A stretch of DNA of 64,000 nucleotides from Candidatus Blochmanniella camponoti (GCF_023585825.1 NZ_CP097751.1:186001-250000), one strand, 5' to 3'. Counted from the stretch's first letter, positions 37,998 through 49,233 are shown. Made by a program: numbers and translations. The notes: generated from the letters alone by a model not told the origin.

Positions 37998-39172
37998 ACC
38001 TACTCAAAATAAAGATTTTCCTTCCAGTTGATAGAATATCATTACATAATACATGCATAATTAAGACATAGACTACACGCACATTTGTACTTGCACACAA
38101 GTTTTGTAACCAATTATTAATTAAATGAAATGTAAATCAATCATATTTGATTAATTTTGTCTATACTGCTCTCTGCAAAATACTACCATATTCAATATTA
38201 TAATTTATACTAAAATATAGTAATATTATCTTTATTTTTAAACTATATAAAAAGATTTTATATAAAGATATATAGATAATTTAAAACATGATTTCTACAT
38301 ATAAATATAGATATTTTCGTTAACTCGACTTAAAACCTAAAATCATTCTCAATATGATCATATAATAATTAAAATTAAAAAATAATTCTGTTGTAATAAA
38401 TTATTTATATAACAAATGATTATCTTTATATATTGAGACTTTCGATTAATTTTATACAATTTAAGCGATACTTATTATAGTTAATACTACAATAAAAATT
38501 TGTGCTGTACTATAATTGTAATCTAAACAAAATAGCCCGTTGCAAAAGAAAAATAAAAAATAATAATTTTAAATAAATTCAAATATTATTTTTTACTATT
38601 AATTAGTTATGTGCTACACAACATATAATTTTGTTATGGAAAGATCATACAATATAAAAAATTAAACCGCCTACATAATCTTAAATTCCATTACACATGA
38701 CATAATAACACTCACACTTCAAAATCATTGCTTATGATGTATTATTAGTAATATGACATTAATCAGATAATATAATGTACTTTTGTTACACTCTACAAAA
38801 TGAAACCTCATGAACTTAACGTTTAAAAAATTACTTCAATCTCAATAATCTTTACAGTTATATAATAAAATTACAATCAGCATTAAATTGTGATGTTAAT
38901 AATAATTTTTACTATTTTAATACAATCACCTGACATACAGATGTACGCACATTAATTAATAGAGTGTTTATAGATACACAATGTTCACGCATCTTATATT
39001 GAGATATATGATACAACTTGTATAATATACATATTATAAAACATGTTTTGATAGAAATAAAACATACAATAAAATATATTTATGAGTATAAATATATTTT
39101 ATTGTATGCATTTAAAATGATTGTAAATATCGTTAATATTACCCAATTACAATACGTAATACGGAGTCAGTA
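37998..39172. other. Longest non-coding stretch, cysP to talA remnant
   Basis: 1,175 bases of very AT-rich sequence with no readable gene. E. coli has the eut operon and maeB in this interval. The cysPTWA promoter (minus strand) should lie near 38000-38200. The one strong structure is the 21-bp hairpin at 39063-39108. On the plus strand C clearly exceeds G (for example 38641-38700). Confidence 0.5.
39063..39108. repeat. 21-bp perfect hairpin upstream of the talA remnant
   Basis: Arms 39063-39083 and 39088-39108 are exact reverse complements, with a 4-base loop GAGT. The stem is almost all A-T. It ends 64 bases before the fossil talA start. It may be an old terminator of a lost upstream gene or an attenuator-like structure. 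Confidence 0.8.
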
Positions 39173-39978
39173 GTGAATCAAACAAATAATTTAAAAAAAA
39201 TTTCTGTAATTGTAGAAAATATCAAAAATATTGACACCATTCGATATTGCCATCCACATAACAATACTATTACTAATCCGTTTCTTACTCTAAAACCATT
39301 TTTTTTCAGTTCTCATTGCAAATTAAATGAATATACAATAATTTATACTATAAAAAAAGATGATGTTACACGTATTAGCACAATTAACACAATAAATGAG
39401 TTAAAAACTCATATCGACACTAAAATTTTAGACAATATTCCAGGGCATGCCTTCATAAAATGGATATAATATCTTCTTCTAATAAATATTTTAGAATAAA
39501 AAAATACTACAGATTTATCGCAATCTATAAAAATCAAAAGACAGATCCAGTTTATTTTATTATAAAAATCATTATCAATTGGAAAAGCATAAAAAAAACA
39601 ACAGAATTACAAACAAACAATATCCAAATCAATTTAATACTTTTACTATCTTTATATCAAAAACGCATATGTACCACATTAAATCTATGTTTAATACATC
39701 CATTTATAAAGCTTATTTATAACTGGTATAGTCAAAATGTACTATTCAGTATTTATAATTATACTAACATCATACAAAAAATAAATAAAAATTATTTTGA
39801 CCATAATAAATATTACGAAAATAATATTTCTATAAATACTAATTTATGTACAGATGACCCAATAATAATGGTTACAGATGAATATGATTGCTTAACAAGT
39901 GCTAAGAAATTACTCAAGCAACACGGTCAATTAATCTTGCATACACAGCCAATCAAATTTTTGTATTTTCTTTTTTAA
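39173..39978 (+). pseudogene. talA: Decayed transaldolase A gene (frameshifted)
   Basis: Two overlapping frames (39173-39469 and 39460-39978) together follow E. coli TalA. The first matches the N-terminus (the IDTIRYCHP-TNP segment against IESIRHYHP-TTNPS, and ILDNIPG against ILKIVPG). The second continues without a gap, with IIKIIINWKSIKKTTELQ against ILIKLASTWEGIRAAEEL, NLILLLS against NLTLLFS, HPFIKLIYNWY against SPFVGRIYDWY, and YDCLTSAKKLLK against CDRLTIAPNLLK. It needs a one-base shift near 39460. The Schiff-base lysine survives, but catalytic Asp17, Glu96 and Thr156 (TalB numbering) read Glu, Lys and Ile, and the C-terminal 50 or so residues are gone. A GTG start with GGAG (39163-39166) persists. 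It sits directly before tkt, as talA does in E. coli. Confidence 0.85.
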
Positions 39979-40137
39979 ATAAAAAATTTAATAAATCTAT
40001 TTCTGTGTATAAATCAAACTTTTAAAAAATCATAAAATAAGTATGGAAAAATTCACTAAACGTATTCGATAATTCTCTATAAGAGAGAAGAATTTATAAC
40101 CGTTTAATTAAAACATTCAATATTAGGAAAACACTTT

Positions 40138-42135
40138 ATGTTATCAGAAAAAATATTAGCTAATGCCATACGTATATTGAGCATAGATGCTATACAACAA
40201 GCTAATTCTGGGCATCCCGGCTGTCCCATGGGTATGGCGGATATTGCGGAAGTATTATGGAGGGATTACTTAAATCACAATCCAAACAATCCCAATTGGA
40301 TTAATAGAGACCGATTTGTTTTATCTAATGGGCATGGATCAATGCTGCTATACAGCATACTACATTTAACCGGATACAAAATATCTATAGAAGATCTAAA
40401 AAATTTTAGACAATTAAATTCAACAACACCCGGGCATCCAGAATATGGGCATACTGATGGAATTGAGGTTACAACAGGTCCGTTAGGACAAGGTCTTGCT
40501 AACGCTGTGGGGTTTGCAATTGCTGAACGAACACTAGCAGCTCAATTTAATCGCGCACAGTTTAATATCATCAATCATTATACTTATGTATTTTTAGGAG
40601 ATGGATGCATGATGGAAGGTATTTCTCATGAAGCTTGCGCGCTAGCTGGGACCATGAAATTAAATAAATTGATTATATTTTACGATAATAACGGTATTTC
40701 TATAGACGGGAATGTAAAAGAATGGTTCACAGACGATACTGCCATGCGTTTTGAATCTTATGGATGGCATGTAATACGTAATATAAATGGACATAATAGA
40801 AATTCTGTTAAAGCTGCAATTGATCAGGCTAAATCCATATTAGATAAGCCATCATTGTTAATATGTAATACTATTATTGCTTTCGGAGCTCCAAATAAAA
40901 GCGGAACACATAGCGCTCACGGCGCTCCATTAGGAGCAGAAGAAGTGGCTGCTACTCGAAAAGCGCTTAATTGGAATGAACCTCAATTCGTCATACCAAA
41001 ATCAATATATAAATCATGGAATGCCACGATACTGGGACAAAAAAAAGAAGATAATTGGCAACAACTTTTTCGCAAATACCAGGTTAGCTATCCTAATTTA
41101 GCAAAAGAATTAATAAGACGAATACAACGAAAATTACCCAACGATTGGCATAAAAAAACACAAAAATTTATTGAAAATTTACAGATGCATTCTCAAAATA
41201 TTGCTACACGTCAAGCTTCTCAAATTACAATTGAATTTTTTTCTAAAGAATTACCAGAGCTTTTTGGTGGATCAGCAGACTTAACACCCAGCAATTTGAC
41301 AACTTGGTCTCAATCTTCTTCTATTATGAAAAATCCTGCCGGAAATTATATTCATTACGGTGTACGTGAATTCGGGATGACTGCTATTGCTAATGGGATT
41401 GCTAATTATGGAGCTTTTTTACCTTATACTGCTACATTTTTAACATTTGTTGAATACGCACGCAACGCGGTTCGCATGGCAGCATTAATGAATAGTCATC
41501 ATATTATGATTTATACTCATGATTCTATTGGATTAGGAGAAGATGGCCCAACTCATCAACCTATAGAACAATTGTCAAGTTTACGTATGACCCCTAATTT
41601 AATAGTATGGCGTCCCTGTGATCAAGTGGAAACAGCAGTTGCCTGGAAATCAGCAATTGAACACTATGGACCAACCGCATTGATTTTATCTAGACAAAGT
41701 CTCATGCAACAAGAACGCACTTCAACACAAATTAATAACATTGCTCGCGGAGGATATATTCTGAAGGATTGTCAAAATATCCCTGAATTAATTATAATTG
41801 CTACTGGGTCAGAAATAATATTAGCAATACAGGCATATTACCGATTAACCGATGAAGGCTACAAAATACGAGTCATCTCGTTACCTTCTACTGATATATT
41901 TGATCAGCAAGATAAATCATATCGTGAATACGTATTACCAAAAACAGTAATTAATAGAATAGCTATCGAAGCTAGCAGTACTGACTATTGGTATAAGTAT
42001 GTTGGAATATATGGTGAAATCATTGGTATGAACACATTCGGAAAATCAGCTCCATCACATCAATTATTTAAATTTTTTGACTTTACTGTGGACTACGTGA
42101 TCAATAAATCATATAAATTACTCAAAAAATCCTAA
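40138..42135 (+). CDS. tktB: Transketolase
   Basis: Thiamine-diphosphate enzyme moving two-carbon units in the pentose phosphate pathway. It has 665 residues (E. coli TktA 663, TktB 667). His26 ([12 protein letters not shown]), His66 (SNGHGSM), His100 (PGHPEYGHT), and the ThDP motif GDG at 154-156 are present, as is the [10 protein letters not shown] segment with the catalytic glutamate. The location after talA matches E. coli tktB; as a sole copy it could equally be named tkt or tktA. A GGA-type ribosome site precedes the ATG. Confidence 0.95.
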   Translation: MLSEKILANAIRILSIDAIQQANSGHPGCPMGMADIAEVLWRDYLNHNPNNPNWINRDRFVLSNGHGSMLLYSILHLTGYKISIEDLKNFRQLNSTTPGHPEYGHTDGIEVTTGPLGQGLANAVGFAIAERTLAAQFNRAQFNIINHYTYVFLGDGCMMEGISHEACALAGTMKLNKLIIFYDNNGISIDGNVKEWFTDDTAMRFESYGWHVIRNINGHNRNSVKAAIDQAKSILDKPSLLICNTIIAFGAPNKSGTHSAHGAPLGAEEVAATRKALNWNEPQFVIPKSIYKSWNATILGQKKEDNWQQLFRKYQVSYPNLAKELIRRIQRKLPNDWHKKTQKFIENLQMHSQNIATRQASQITIEFFSKELPELFGGSADLTPSNLTTWSQSSSIMKNPAGNYIHYGVREFGMTAIANGIANYGAFLPYTATFLTFVEYARNAVRMAALMNSHHIMIYTHDSIGLGEDGPTHQPIEQLSSLRMTPNLIVWRPCDQVETAVAWKSAIEHYGPTALILSRQSLMQQERTSTQINNIARGGYILKDCQNIPELIIIATGSEIILAIQAYYRLTDEGYKIRVISLPSTDIFDQQDKSYREYVLPKTVINRIAIEASSTDYWYKYVGIYGEIIGMNTFGKSAPSHQLFKFFDFTVDYVINKSYKLLKKS

Positions 42136-42180
42136 AGCAACGGATCACCAAAAATGTTTAATTTTTATAAAAGGCATCTA

Positions 42181-42218
42181 TATACAACTATACCAATAAA
42201 TATCGGTATAGTTGTATA
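42181..42218 (+). terminator. 14-bp hairpin after tkt
   Basis: TATACAACTATACC (42181-42194) and GGTATAGTTGTATA (42205-42218) are exact reverse complements with a 10-base loop, 45 bases past the tkt stop. They are followed by a mildly T-rich stretch. Confidence 0.55.
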
Positions 42219-42313
42219 CCTGAATTTTGTATTGATTATATATATGATTTATTCGTGTGAATTATTAAATTCAAGATAATTTTATCAAAACTATTACTAC
42301 GGGAAAATATAAA

Positions 42314-43468
42314 ATGGATTATTCAGCACTAATCACGTTAGCTCAAAAATTAATTCAGCAACCTTCGGTTAGCCCAAACCATCATAGTTGTCATGAAATA
42401 ATTGCAAATTATTTAAAAAAACTAAATTTTAATGTAGAGTTAATGCGCTTTGATAACACTCTTAATCTTTTGGCATTTCATGGTTGTAAAAAACAACAAA
42501 AATGCACAACATTATTGTTTATTGGGCATACTGATGTGGTCGATCCTGGAGATCTTCAATGCTGGGATTACCCCCCGTTCTCAGGATTAGTCCATAATAA
42601 TATATTATATGGACGAGGCGCAATTGATATGAAAGGGGCATTAGCAGCTATGTTAGTAGCCGCTGCCAATTTTATCGACCAACATCCCAATTATCGAGGA
42701 CGGATTGCGTTTCTTATCACTTCTGACGAAGAAGGCAGTGGCATCAACGGAACCACAAAAGTTGTAGAATCTCTAATTGCTCGCAATGAATATATAAACT
42801 ATTGCATAGTCGGAGAGCCATCTAGTCAAGATCAACTAGGTGATGTTATAAAAAATGGTAGACGTGGATCACTTATTGGACAACTGACAATACATGGATC
42901 TCAAGGACATGTAGCGTATCCTCAATTCTCTAAAAATCCAATACATTTAATCATTCCAGCGCTGTCAGAGTTACTAAACACTACATGGGATCAAGAAAGA
43001 AGTATATTATTTCCCCCTACTGCTATACAAATTACTAATATTTATTCTAATAATAACAACAACAATGTTACACCCCATACAGTTATATTAAATTTTAATG
43101 TACGCTTTAATGATAAATGTTCTATTGACAATATTAAAAGATACATAAATGAAATATTCACATGTCATAATTTACCTTATAATATCGATTGGAAACTTTC
43201 TGCAGAGCCTTATTTTAGTAACCCTGGACCATTAACTAATGTTGTAGTCAATGCAATTAAATATTACCAAAAATTTGAACCTCGATTAGAAACTACAGGA
43301 GGTACTTCTGATGGACGTTTTATAGCTAAAATGGGGACAGAAGTCATAGAATTAGGCGCGCGTAACCATATGATCCATAAAGTTAACGAATACATTGATC
43401 TCATTGATTTAAAATTACTTAGCTCTATATATAAAAAAATTATAGAAGATTTAATACTAATACAATAA
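42314..43468 (+). CDS. dapE: Succinyl-diaminopimelate desuccinylase
   Basis: Dinuclear zinc hydrolase of the lysine/meso-diaminopimelate pathway. It has 384 residues (E. coli 375). Metal ligands are visible: His72 (GHTDVVDPGD), Asp105 (GRGAIDMKGA), Glu139-Glu140 (TSDEEGSG) and the C-terminal histidine in GARNHMIHKVNEY. A GGG-A ribosome site precedes the ATG. Works with DapA, encoded next on the opposite strand. Confidence 0.96.
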   Translation: MDYSALITLAQKLIQQPSVSPNHHSCHEIIANYLKKLNFNVELMRFDNTLNLLAFHGCKKQQKCTTLLFIGHTDVVDPGDLQCWDYPPFSGLVHNNILYGRGAIDMKGALAAMLVAAANFIDQHPNYRGRIAFLITSDEEGSGINGTTKVVESLIARNEYINYCIVGEPSSQDQLGDVIKNGRRGSLIGQLTIHGSQGHVAYPQFSKNPIHLIIPALSELLNTTWDQERSILFPPTAIQITNIYSNNNNNNVTPHTVILNFNVRFNDKCSIDNIKRYINEIFTCHNLPYNIDWKLSAEPYFSNPGPLTNVVVNAIKYYQKFEPRLETTGGTSDGRFIAKMGTEVIELGARNHMIHKVNEYIDLIDLKLLSSIYKKIIEDLILIQ

Positions 43469-43663
43469 ATACATAATGTATTATTAGAATAGTTCTGAGA
43501 CTAAGATACATTTTTATTAATCACATACGTGTATTATATATGGGAATATATATGAGGGAGTAATTTAACACTGAATAATAAACGTGTAGTTATTATTTTT
43601 TCATACATATATTAAAAATAATTTCAACAAAAAGGTATTACTTGCTTGCTTATTATATTAAAA

Positions 43664-43975
43664 TTAATCTTCAATGTTAATTAAACATGATTCATGTGAC
43701 ATATCTGTAGAAAAAATTAACGGAGGACATATATTTAGTTGTTTACCTACTTTTTGAGCAATAGTATTATCTTCTCTGATAACATCAGGAACAACATAAT
43801 CATCATATGATGTAGGTAATGCGCCATCTAAATCTTCTGGTATATTTAATTCTGCCAAAGATACAGAATCTAAATATGATAAATCACCATTAAGCTTACA
43901 GCGATCTTCCTTGTATATTCCAAAAGAACAAGCTGATAGTAATATCATGCATAAAATCTCTAAAAAAGTTAACAT
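43664..43975 (-). CDS. bamC: BamC-type lipoprotein reduced to its N-terminal segment
   Basis: 103-residue lipoprotein; E. coli BamC has 344. Lipobox LSAC with Cys16 follows a hydrophobic leader. After it, the pattern GDLSYLDSVSLAELNIP, DYVVP and VGKQLNICPP matches the extended N-terminal region of E. coli BamC (GDEAYLEAAPLAELHAP, DYAIP, VGKALDIRPP). That region binds BamD in the outer-membrane assembly complex. Both helix-grip domains that follow in E. coli are absent, and the 195 bases to dapE could not hold them. It lies 20 bases after dapA, as in E. coli, with AAGGG at good spacing, and has no internal stop, so it looks maintained. Confidence 0.85.
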   Translation of the reverse strand: MLTFLEILCMILLSACSFGIYKEDRCKLNGDLSYLDSVSLAELNIPEDLDGALPTSYDDYVVPDVIREDNTIAQKVGKQLNICPPLIFSTDMSHESCLINIED

Positions 43976-43995
43976 TATAACCCTTATATAAATAA

Positions 43996-44895
43996 TTATT
44001 TATAATTAGACTGATCATAAAATAACCCTGAATCTATTAAAGCTTTCTTTAGCACATCCCGATGTATCTCAGATAAAACAGTCATAGGTAAACGCAAAAC
44101 ATAATGCGATATTAATCCTAATTCTTTGCAAGCCCATTTCACTGGTATAGGATTAGAATCAATAAATAGCGCTTGGTGCACAGGCATTAAGCGCTGGTTA
44201 ATGTGTTGTGCATTTGAAAAATCGTTTTCATTTGCTAACTTACACAACTCAGCCATTTCTTTTGCAGCAATATTTGCTGTAACGGAAATTACCCCAACTC
44301 CCCCAAGTTTCATAAAATCTAATGCACTTAAATCATCTCCGCTCAACAAAATGAAATCTTCATGAACCAACTGTTTTAATTGATTTACTCGATGTAAGTT
44401 TCCTGTCGCCTCTTTAATACCAACTATATTTTTTATCTTTGATAAACGAGAAACAGTAATCGGTAACATATCGCAACCAGTACGTACTGGAACGTTATAC
44501 AATATCTGAGGTAATTCTGTGCTTTCTGAAATAGCCTTAAAATGTTGAAATAATCCTTCTTGATTAGGACGATTATAATAAGGAGTTACGCTTAAACAAG
44601 CTGCTATGTTGCTATCATTAAATTTATTAGTTAATGCAACCGCCTCTGCCGTTGAATTAGCGCCAGTACCCGCTATAACAGGCAATCTACCATCACTAAA
44701 CTCTAAGGTTCGCATAACCACATCAACATGCTCTTCATGTGTAAGTCCAGACATCTCTCCAGTTGTGCCAACGGAAACAATAGCTGACGTACCACTAACT
44801 ACATGATGATCAACAAGTTTTTTTAAACTTATTTGATCTACAGCACCCTTGAGATCCATTGGGGTAATTAAAGCTACTATACTTCCCGTAAACAT
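43996..44895 (-). CDS. dapA: 4-hydroxy-tetrahydrodipicolinate synthase
   Basis: Condenses pyruvate and aspartate semialdehyde, first committed step to lysine and diaminopimelate. It has 299 residues (E. coli 292). The Schiff-base Lys161 (GIKEATGN), Tyr133 and Thr44-Thr45 of the proton relay are at the same numbers as in E. coli. It begins an apparent operon with bamC. Confidence 0.97.
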   Translation of the reverse strand: MFTGSIVALITPMDLKGAVDQISLKKLVDHHVVSGTSAIVSVGTTGEMSGLTHEEHVDVVMRTLEFSDGRLPVIAGTGANSTAEAVALTNKFNDSNIAACLSVTPYYNRPNQEGLFQHFKAISESTELPQILYNVPVRTGCDMLPITVSRLSKIKNIVGIKEATGNLHRVNQLKQLVHEDFILLSGDDLSALDFMKLGGVGVISVTANIAAKEMAELCKLANENDFSNAQHINQRLMPVHQALFIDSNPIPVKWACKELGLISHYVLRLPMTVLSEIHRDVLKKALIDSGLFYDQSNYK

Positions 44896-45364
44896 GAACT
44901 ATTGTCTCCAATAAACAGAATCGTGAAAATATTGTTATTCAATAAAAACATCCAAATAAAATGGCAAAAAAATATCAAATAAAAATATTAACCGTTCTTC
45001 ATATATAACAAACAATACCGTTATTTTTAATAATATTAAAATATATATTTATTAATAAACATGCTTATCTTTTACTACCGTTTAATATTTTAAATTAATT
45101 AAAAATTATTTTCATTATATTTTTAATTATTAAGTAAATTATTCTTCGTTAACAATATGTTGAAATATTATGATTTAAAATTTTTTAAAAATAATTTGAA
45201 TCGCTTTCTTATATTAAAGCCTAATTTTTTCATGACCATACATAAACATAAAATTTTTTATTCAATAACTTATGTATATTCTATACAGAGACTAAAAATA
45301 ATATTAAAATTAATCGTGAGTTATTTGATATGTATATAACTATTAATTATTGGTGGAACATACA
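44896..45364. other. Divergent spacer between dapA and bcp
   Basis: 469 AT-rich bases. E. coli has gcvR here; no trace is readable. A 60-codon frame at 45157-45339 lacks a ribosome site and homology and is not accepted as a gene. Confidence 0.5.
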
Positions 45365-45838
45365 ATGGCATTATTACAGCCTGGGGACACAGCGCCTCAA
45401 TTTAATTTACCTGATCAAAATGGTGTTTTAATTAGCATTGATTCTTATATAGGAAGAAAAAAAATTCTTATTTATTTCTATCCTAAAGCCATGACACCAG
45501 GATGCACCATACAGGCATGTAAATTAAGAGACAATATGGATACATTCAGAAAATTAGGTATAGAGGTAATTGGAATTAGTAACGACAAATCAGAAAAACT
45601 TTTAAAATTCTCTGAAAAAGAAATGCTAAACTTTACTTTACTTTACGATGAAAACTGCCAAATTTCCAAAAAATTTGGAGTATGGGGAGAAAAAAAGTTT
45701 ATGGGAAAAACATATAACGGCATACATCGTGTTAGTTTCATCATCGACCAAACTGGTACTATCGAACAAGTATTTAAATATTTTAAACCTATTGATCATG
45801 ATCAAATCGTATTACGTTATCTAAATGATGAACGTTAA
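45365..45838 (+). CDS. bcp: Thioredoxin-dependent thiol peroxidase (peroxiredoxin Bcp)
   Basis: Reduces hydrogen peroxide and organic peroxides using thioredoxin; cytoplasmic. It has 157 residues (E. coli 156). The peroxidatic and resolving cysteines lie in AMTPGCTIQACKLRD. FGVWGEKKFMGKTYNGIHR is near-identical to E. coli. The ATG at 45365 is preferred over an in-frame TTG at 45350, because GGTGGA (45352-45357) precedes it and homology starts there. Confidence 0.95.
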   Translation: MALLQPGDTAPQFNLPDQNGVLISIDSYIGRKKILIYFYPKAMTPGCTIQACKLRDNMDTFRKLGIEVIGISNDKSEKLLKFSEKEMLNFTLLYDENCQISKKFGVWGEKKFMGKTYNGIHRVSFIIDQTGTIEQVFKYFKPIDHDQIVLRYLNDER

Positions 45839-45979
45839 TCACATAAATAACAGCTGTACATGTGCATGCATTTTTATATTATTATCATTATTAATTATTA
45901 ATGAAAAATCCATAATATAAGATCGTATAACGAATACATTTAAAACAATTAAAAATTCTTAATTATAAGAGATCGTATA

Positions 45980-46606
45980 TTATTTAGTTCCAAATGTTTT
46001 ATCGCCAGCATCCCCAAATCCTGGTATAATGTAACCGTTTTTATTAATTTTTTGATCTATAGAAGCTAAGTATAATTCAATATCTGGATGTTTTTCTTCC
46101 AAGGCTTCAATTCCTTCTGGGGCTGCTACTATTGATAAAACCTTTATATTATTACATCCAAATTTCTTTAATAAATCAATAGTAGCAATTATTGATCCGC
46201 CAGTAGCTAACATAGGATCTAACACCATAGCCATACGTTCATTAATGTTGGAAACTAATTTATGAAAATATGGAATCGGCTCAAAAGTAATTTTATTACG
46301 ATAAATCCCTATTATACTAATACGTGCACTTGGAAGATGCTCTAATACACCGTTCATCATGCCTAATCCAGCGCGTAAGATTGGTACCACTGTTATTTTT
46401 TTTCCCTTAATACGCGCAATTTTCACCAATCCACACCACCCTTTAATAGTTACTATTTCCATTTCTAAGTCATCGGTAGCTACATAAGTTAATAAACTGC
46501 CTAATTCTGAAGACAATTCTCTAAAACGTTTAGTGCTGATATCACAAATACGCATTAATCCTAATTTATGACGTACTAATGGATGTTTAATCTCAATTAT
46601 TTTCAT
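45980..46606 (-). CDS. upp: Uracil phosphoribosyltransferase
   Basis: Salvages uracil to UMP with PRPP. It has 208 residues from the chosen start (E. coli 208). The PRPP-binding motif [12 protein letters not shown] and the uracil-site [12 protein letters not shown] are present. An ATG six codons upstream (46624) lacks a ribosome site, whereas GGAG precedes the ATG at 46606, where homology ([17 protein letters not shown]) begins. A very long hairpin lies just upstream at 46658-46730. Confidence 0.95.
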   Translation of the reverse strand: MKIIEIKHPLVRHKLGLMRICDISTKRFRELSSELGSLLTYVATDDLEMEIVTIKGWCGLVKIARIKGKKITVVPILRAGLGMMNGVLEHLPSARISIIGIYRNKITFEPIPYFHKLVSNINERMAMVLDPMLATGGSIIATIDLLKKFGCNNIKVLSIVAAPEGIEALEEKHPDIELYLASIDQKINKNGYIIPGFGDAGDKTFGTK

Positions 46607-47374
46607 ATCAATTTTGTTCTCCATGAAAGCAAATACTCAAACCTGAGCAATTATACTTTCAAATATCAATTTAAATAATATCCCATATTTAGATAATAAA
46701 TATGTGATATTATTTAAATTGATATTTGAAGAATTTTATTGATAAAATAAAAACTCACTTGTAATATATTAAATCATTTACTCTCCCATATACAATGCAA
46801 ACCAAATGTAAATAATGGAATTATATAACAGAATCTATCTATATTATGACTTTAATTTAATAGATATCATCTTAAGTTACAAACTATTACAAATAGTATC
46901 ATTATATTGTGTTTAAAAATAAAATAAACATTCAAATACAGTATGTAATGATGGCGATGTACTTATCTTCAAACAAACTAATATAAAAACATCTACATCA
47001 AAAATTAGAAGTATTTTTATTAATATTTCATGTTATAATTAACAATAATTAAAACTTCTATATATTCACCTAAACATCGTTCACGTCAAAATAAATACGA
47101 TAAACAACCAAACAAATTATTTAATAATTAATTTTTTTTAAATTCATAAAAAATTAATCCCCTCAAAAATAAAAATAAATAACTTTTATTAATTTTAATC
47201 TAATATTTTAAACAAAAAAACACATTTTACAATGAAATACATTTCATAACGATGCATACTTTAATAAATAATAATTTTAGGATTAAATAAAAACATATAT
47301 TTCATAGAATATTTGTGATTTCTAGCAAGAAATGTTACAATAAAGATTGTTTTAATAATTTTCTCATTGTTTTT
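46607..47374. other. Divergent spacer between upp and yfgG
   Basis: About 770 bases. E. coli has purM, purN, ppk and ppx in this interval; all are gone, with no readable remnant. It holds the 73-base hairpin at 46658-46730 and otherwise nothing I can name. Confidence 0.5.
46658..46730. repeat. Long near-perfect hairpin, 25 + 8 bp
   Basis: Arms 46658-46682 and 46706-46730 are exact 25-base reverse complements. After one mismatch (46683/46705), a further 8-bp stem (46684-46691 / 46697-46704) closes on a 5-base loop. It lies 52 bases upstream of the upp start codon, in a divergent spacer, not between gene ends. The T-rich stretch beyond it is weak. It could fold in the upp leader, or be the old end of a lost gene. 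Confidence 0.85.
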
Positions 47375-47557
47375 ATGAAAAGAAAAAAGAAAAAAATACG
47401 AATTGCCAAATGGATATTATTAATCAGTTTTACAATATTATTTGCTAGATTAATCTACGCTTCTGTAAACGCCTGGAATTACCACAAAAACCGTAATAAC
47501 AATGCTGTTATTCCTACTACTATATATTTAAATAATAATCGTATTGTACTACGCTAG
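47375..47557 (+). CDS. yfgG: YfgG-like small membrane protein (DUF2633)
   Basis: 60-residue protein with a basic N-terminus (KRKKKKIRIAK) and one membrane helix. The core WILLISFTILFARLIYASVNAW aligns with E. coli YfgG (VLLISFIFFFGRFIYSSVGAW). The molecular role is not established to my knowledge. The frame is open to a GTG at 47315, but homology begins after the ATG at 47375; no good ribosome site is seen for either. In E. coli yfgG also stands between ppx and guaA. Confidence 0.7.
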   Translation: MKRKKKKIRIAKWILLISFTILFARLIYASVNAWNYHKNRNNNAVIPTTIYLNNNRIVLR

Positions 47558-47822
47558 ACATAGTTTTTCAATCATTTTATATACATACAGAAATGCACGT
47601 GTCCATAAGTTAATATTTAATTAAATAATTTTTATTTTATATTTCCCGTTCTGATATCAAGCGACAGTTAAAATGAAAAAACACAAATATAAGTAGATGT
47701 GAAATATTTACATCAAATACATAATTAACATATATATCTATATATGTTTTTAAGAATTCATATGTTTATCTTTCATAAAAAAATCGTTATTACGAAAAAA
47801 ATTTCAAATGAACTATATTATT

Positions 47823-48482
47823 CTACTGAAAAGATAACCGTTGTGTCAAGATAAAATCAACAACGGATTGTACACCATGACCTGTTTTTAAATTAGTAAA
47901 AGACCATGGTAAACCTTTACGCATAAGATCTGTATCACGATCCATTATTTCCAACGATGCTCCCACATATTTAGCTAAATCAATTTTGTTAATTATTAAA
48001 AAATCAGAACGTGTAATACCTGGTCCACCTTTTCGAGGTATTTTATCACCTGCAGCTACATCAATAACATATAAATTTAAATCTGACAATTCTGGACTAA
48101 AAGTAGCACTCAAATTATCTCCACCACTTTCAATAAAAATAATATCCAAATTATTAAATTTTGATATTAATTCTTCTACAGCTAATAAATTCATAGAAGC
48201 ATCTTCACGAATAGCAGTATGTGGACATCCTCCAGTTTCTACTCCAACAATACGGTCAGCCGACAAAGCATTTGCATCTATCAAAATACGTTGATCTTCT
48301 TTGGTATAAATATCATTAGTCACCACCGCTAATTGATAGCTATCCTTCATTCTTTTACATAACACTTCAAGTAATGCGGTTTTACCTGATCCTACAGGAC
48401 CGCCTACACCTATACGAAATGGTTGTTTATATTGATTTAATAACAAAATATATTTCCCCTCAATTAAAAATTGACTATCCAC
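47823..48482 (-). CDS. ureG: Urease accessory GTPase UreG
   Basis: GTP-driven nickel delivery to urease with UreF and UreD. It has 219 residues. The P-loop [11 protein letters not shown] is at 25-35, the nickel-site motif [13 protein letters not shown] is present, and the [11 protein letters not shown] guanine motif lies near the C-terminus. The first 15 residues are extra relative to typical UreG. Last gene of the urease cluster, 41 bases after ureF. Confidence 0.96.
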   Translation of the reverse strand: MDSQFLIEGKYILLLNQYKQPFRIGVGGPVGSGKTALLEVLCKRMKDSYQLAVVTNDIYTKEDQRILIDANALSADRIVGVETGGCPHTAIREDASMNLLAVEELISKFNNLDIIFIESGGDNLSATFSPELSDLNLYVIDVAAGDKIPRKGGPGITRSDFLIINKIDLAKYVGASLEIMDRDTDLMRKGLPWSFTNLKTGHGVQSVVDFILTQRLSFQ

Positions 48483-48523
48483 ATATATACGATTGTATAT
48501 TTTATTAAAAAATAAAATACTTT

Positions 48524-49210
48524 TTAGGAACGAAATAATCGTGAATATTGTGTCTCATGACAGGAAGATGCTATAGATTGCAATGGAAAGCCATTGCCCA
48601 ATTCATGATCTGTTATCATATCAGATTTCTTCCAATCATTTGGAAGGCGCTCCATCAAAGATCTTAATAATCTCTGAGCAGTTCTTTGTCCAAAAGGCAC
48701 CAATTTCAGTCCCGCCATTGTAGCAGATTCCAACATATTATAGGCATACCCTAACGCTAAATTTTCTAAAGAAATACTCCACGTATACCCCAACCATGCT
48801 ATAGATGCTAAGCCACTATGTTTTAAAGCCGATAACCAAGTCTCACCATCCGTAAATGGATACCATTGCAATATTATTCTTGACAACGCTTTTCCGCGTT
48901 GTTGTTCTTCTAATCTAAGCTCATGAGTATCACGATAGGACAATATCTTTAATGCACATTGAAAAAAACTCATTTCATCTCCAATTTGAGTATAATAGTA
49001 GCAACGCTTAAGCATCGGCCATTCTAAATAAATTAATGGCCCATCAATCCATTGTTGTTGCCAAGAATAAAAAGTTTCTACAGAATTAACCCAATTACAT
49101 TCTACCGCCCACTCTAAACCTCGTGAATAAGCAAAGCCTCCCACAGGAAAGCTAGAACTAACCAATTGCATCAAAGACAAGACTGAATTAATACCGTGAT
49201 CAGAACGCAT
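48524..49210 (-). CDS. ureF: Urease accessory protein UreF
   Basis: All-helical chaperone that recruits UreG to the urease-UreD complex. It has 228 residues, the usual length. The N-terminal [25 protein letters not shown] is a clear family signature. It lies 462 bases after ureC; in ureDABCEFG operons ureE would fill that gap. Confidence 0.95.
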   Translation of the reverse strand: MRSDHGINSVLSLMQLVSSSFPVGGFAYSRGLEWAVECNWVNSVETFYSWQQQWIDGPLIYLEWPMLKRCYYYTQIGDEMSFFQCALKILSYRDTHELRLEEQQRGKALSRIILQWYPFTDGETWLSALKHSGLASIAWLGYTWSISLENLALGYAYNMLESATMAGLKLVPFGQRTAQRLLRSLMERLPNDWKKSDMITDHELGNGFPLQSIASSCHETQYSRLFRS

Positions 49211-49233
49211 AATGACAATAATATAAATAATAT

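Noticed and set aside
45157..45339. 60-codon plus-strand frame before bcp
   Set aside because: No ribosome site, no similarity to GcvR or anything else recognised; typical AT-rich chance frame.
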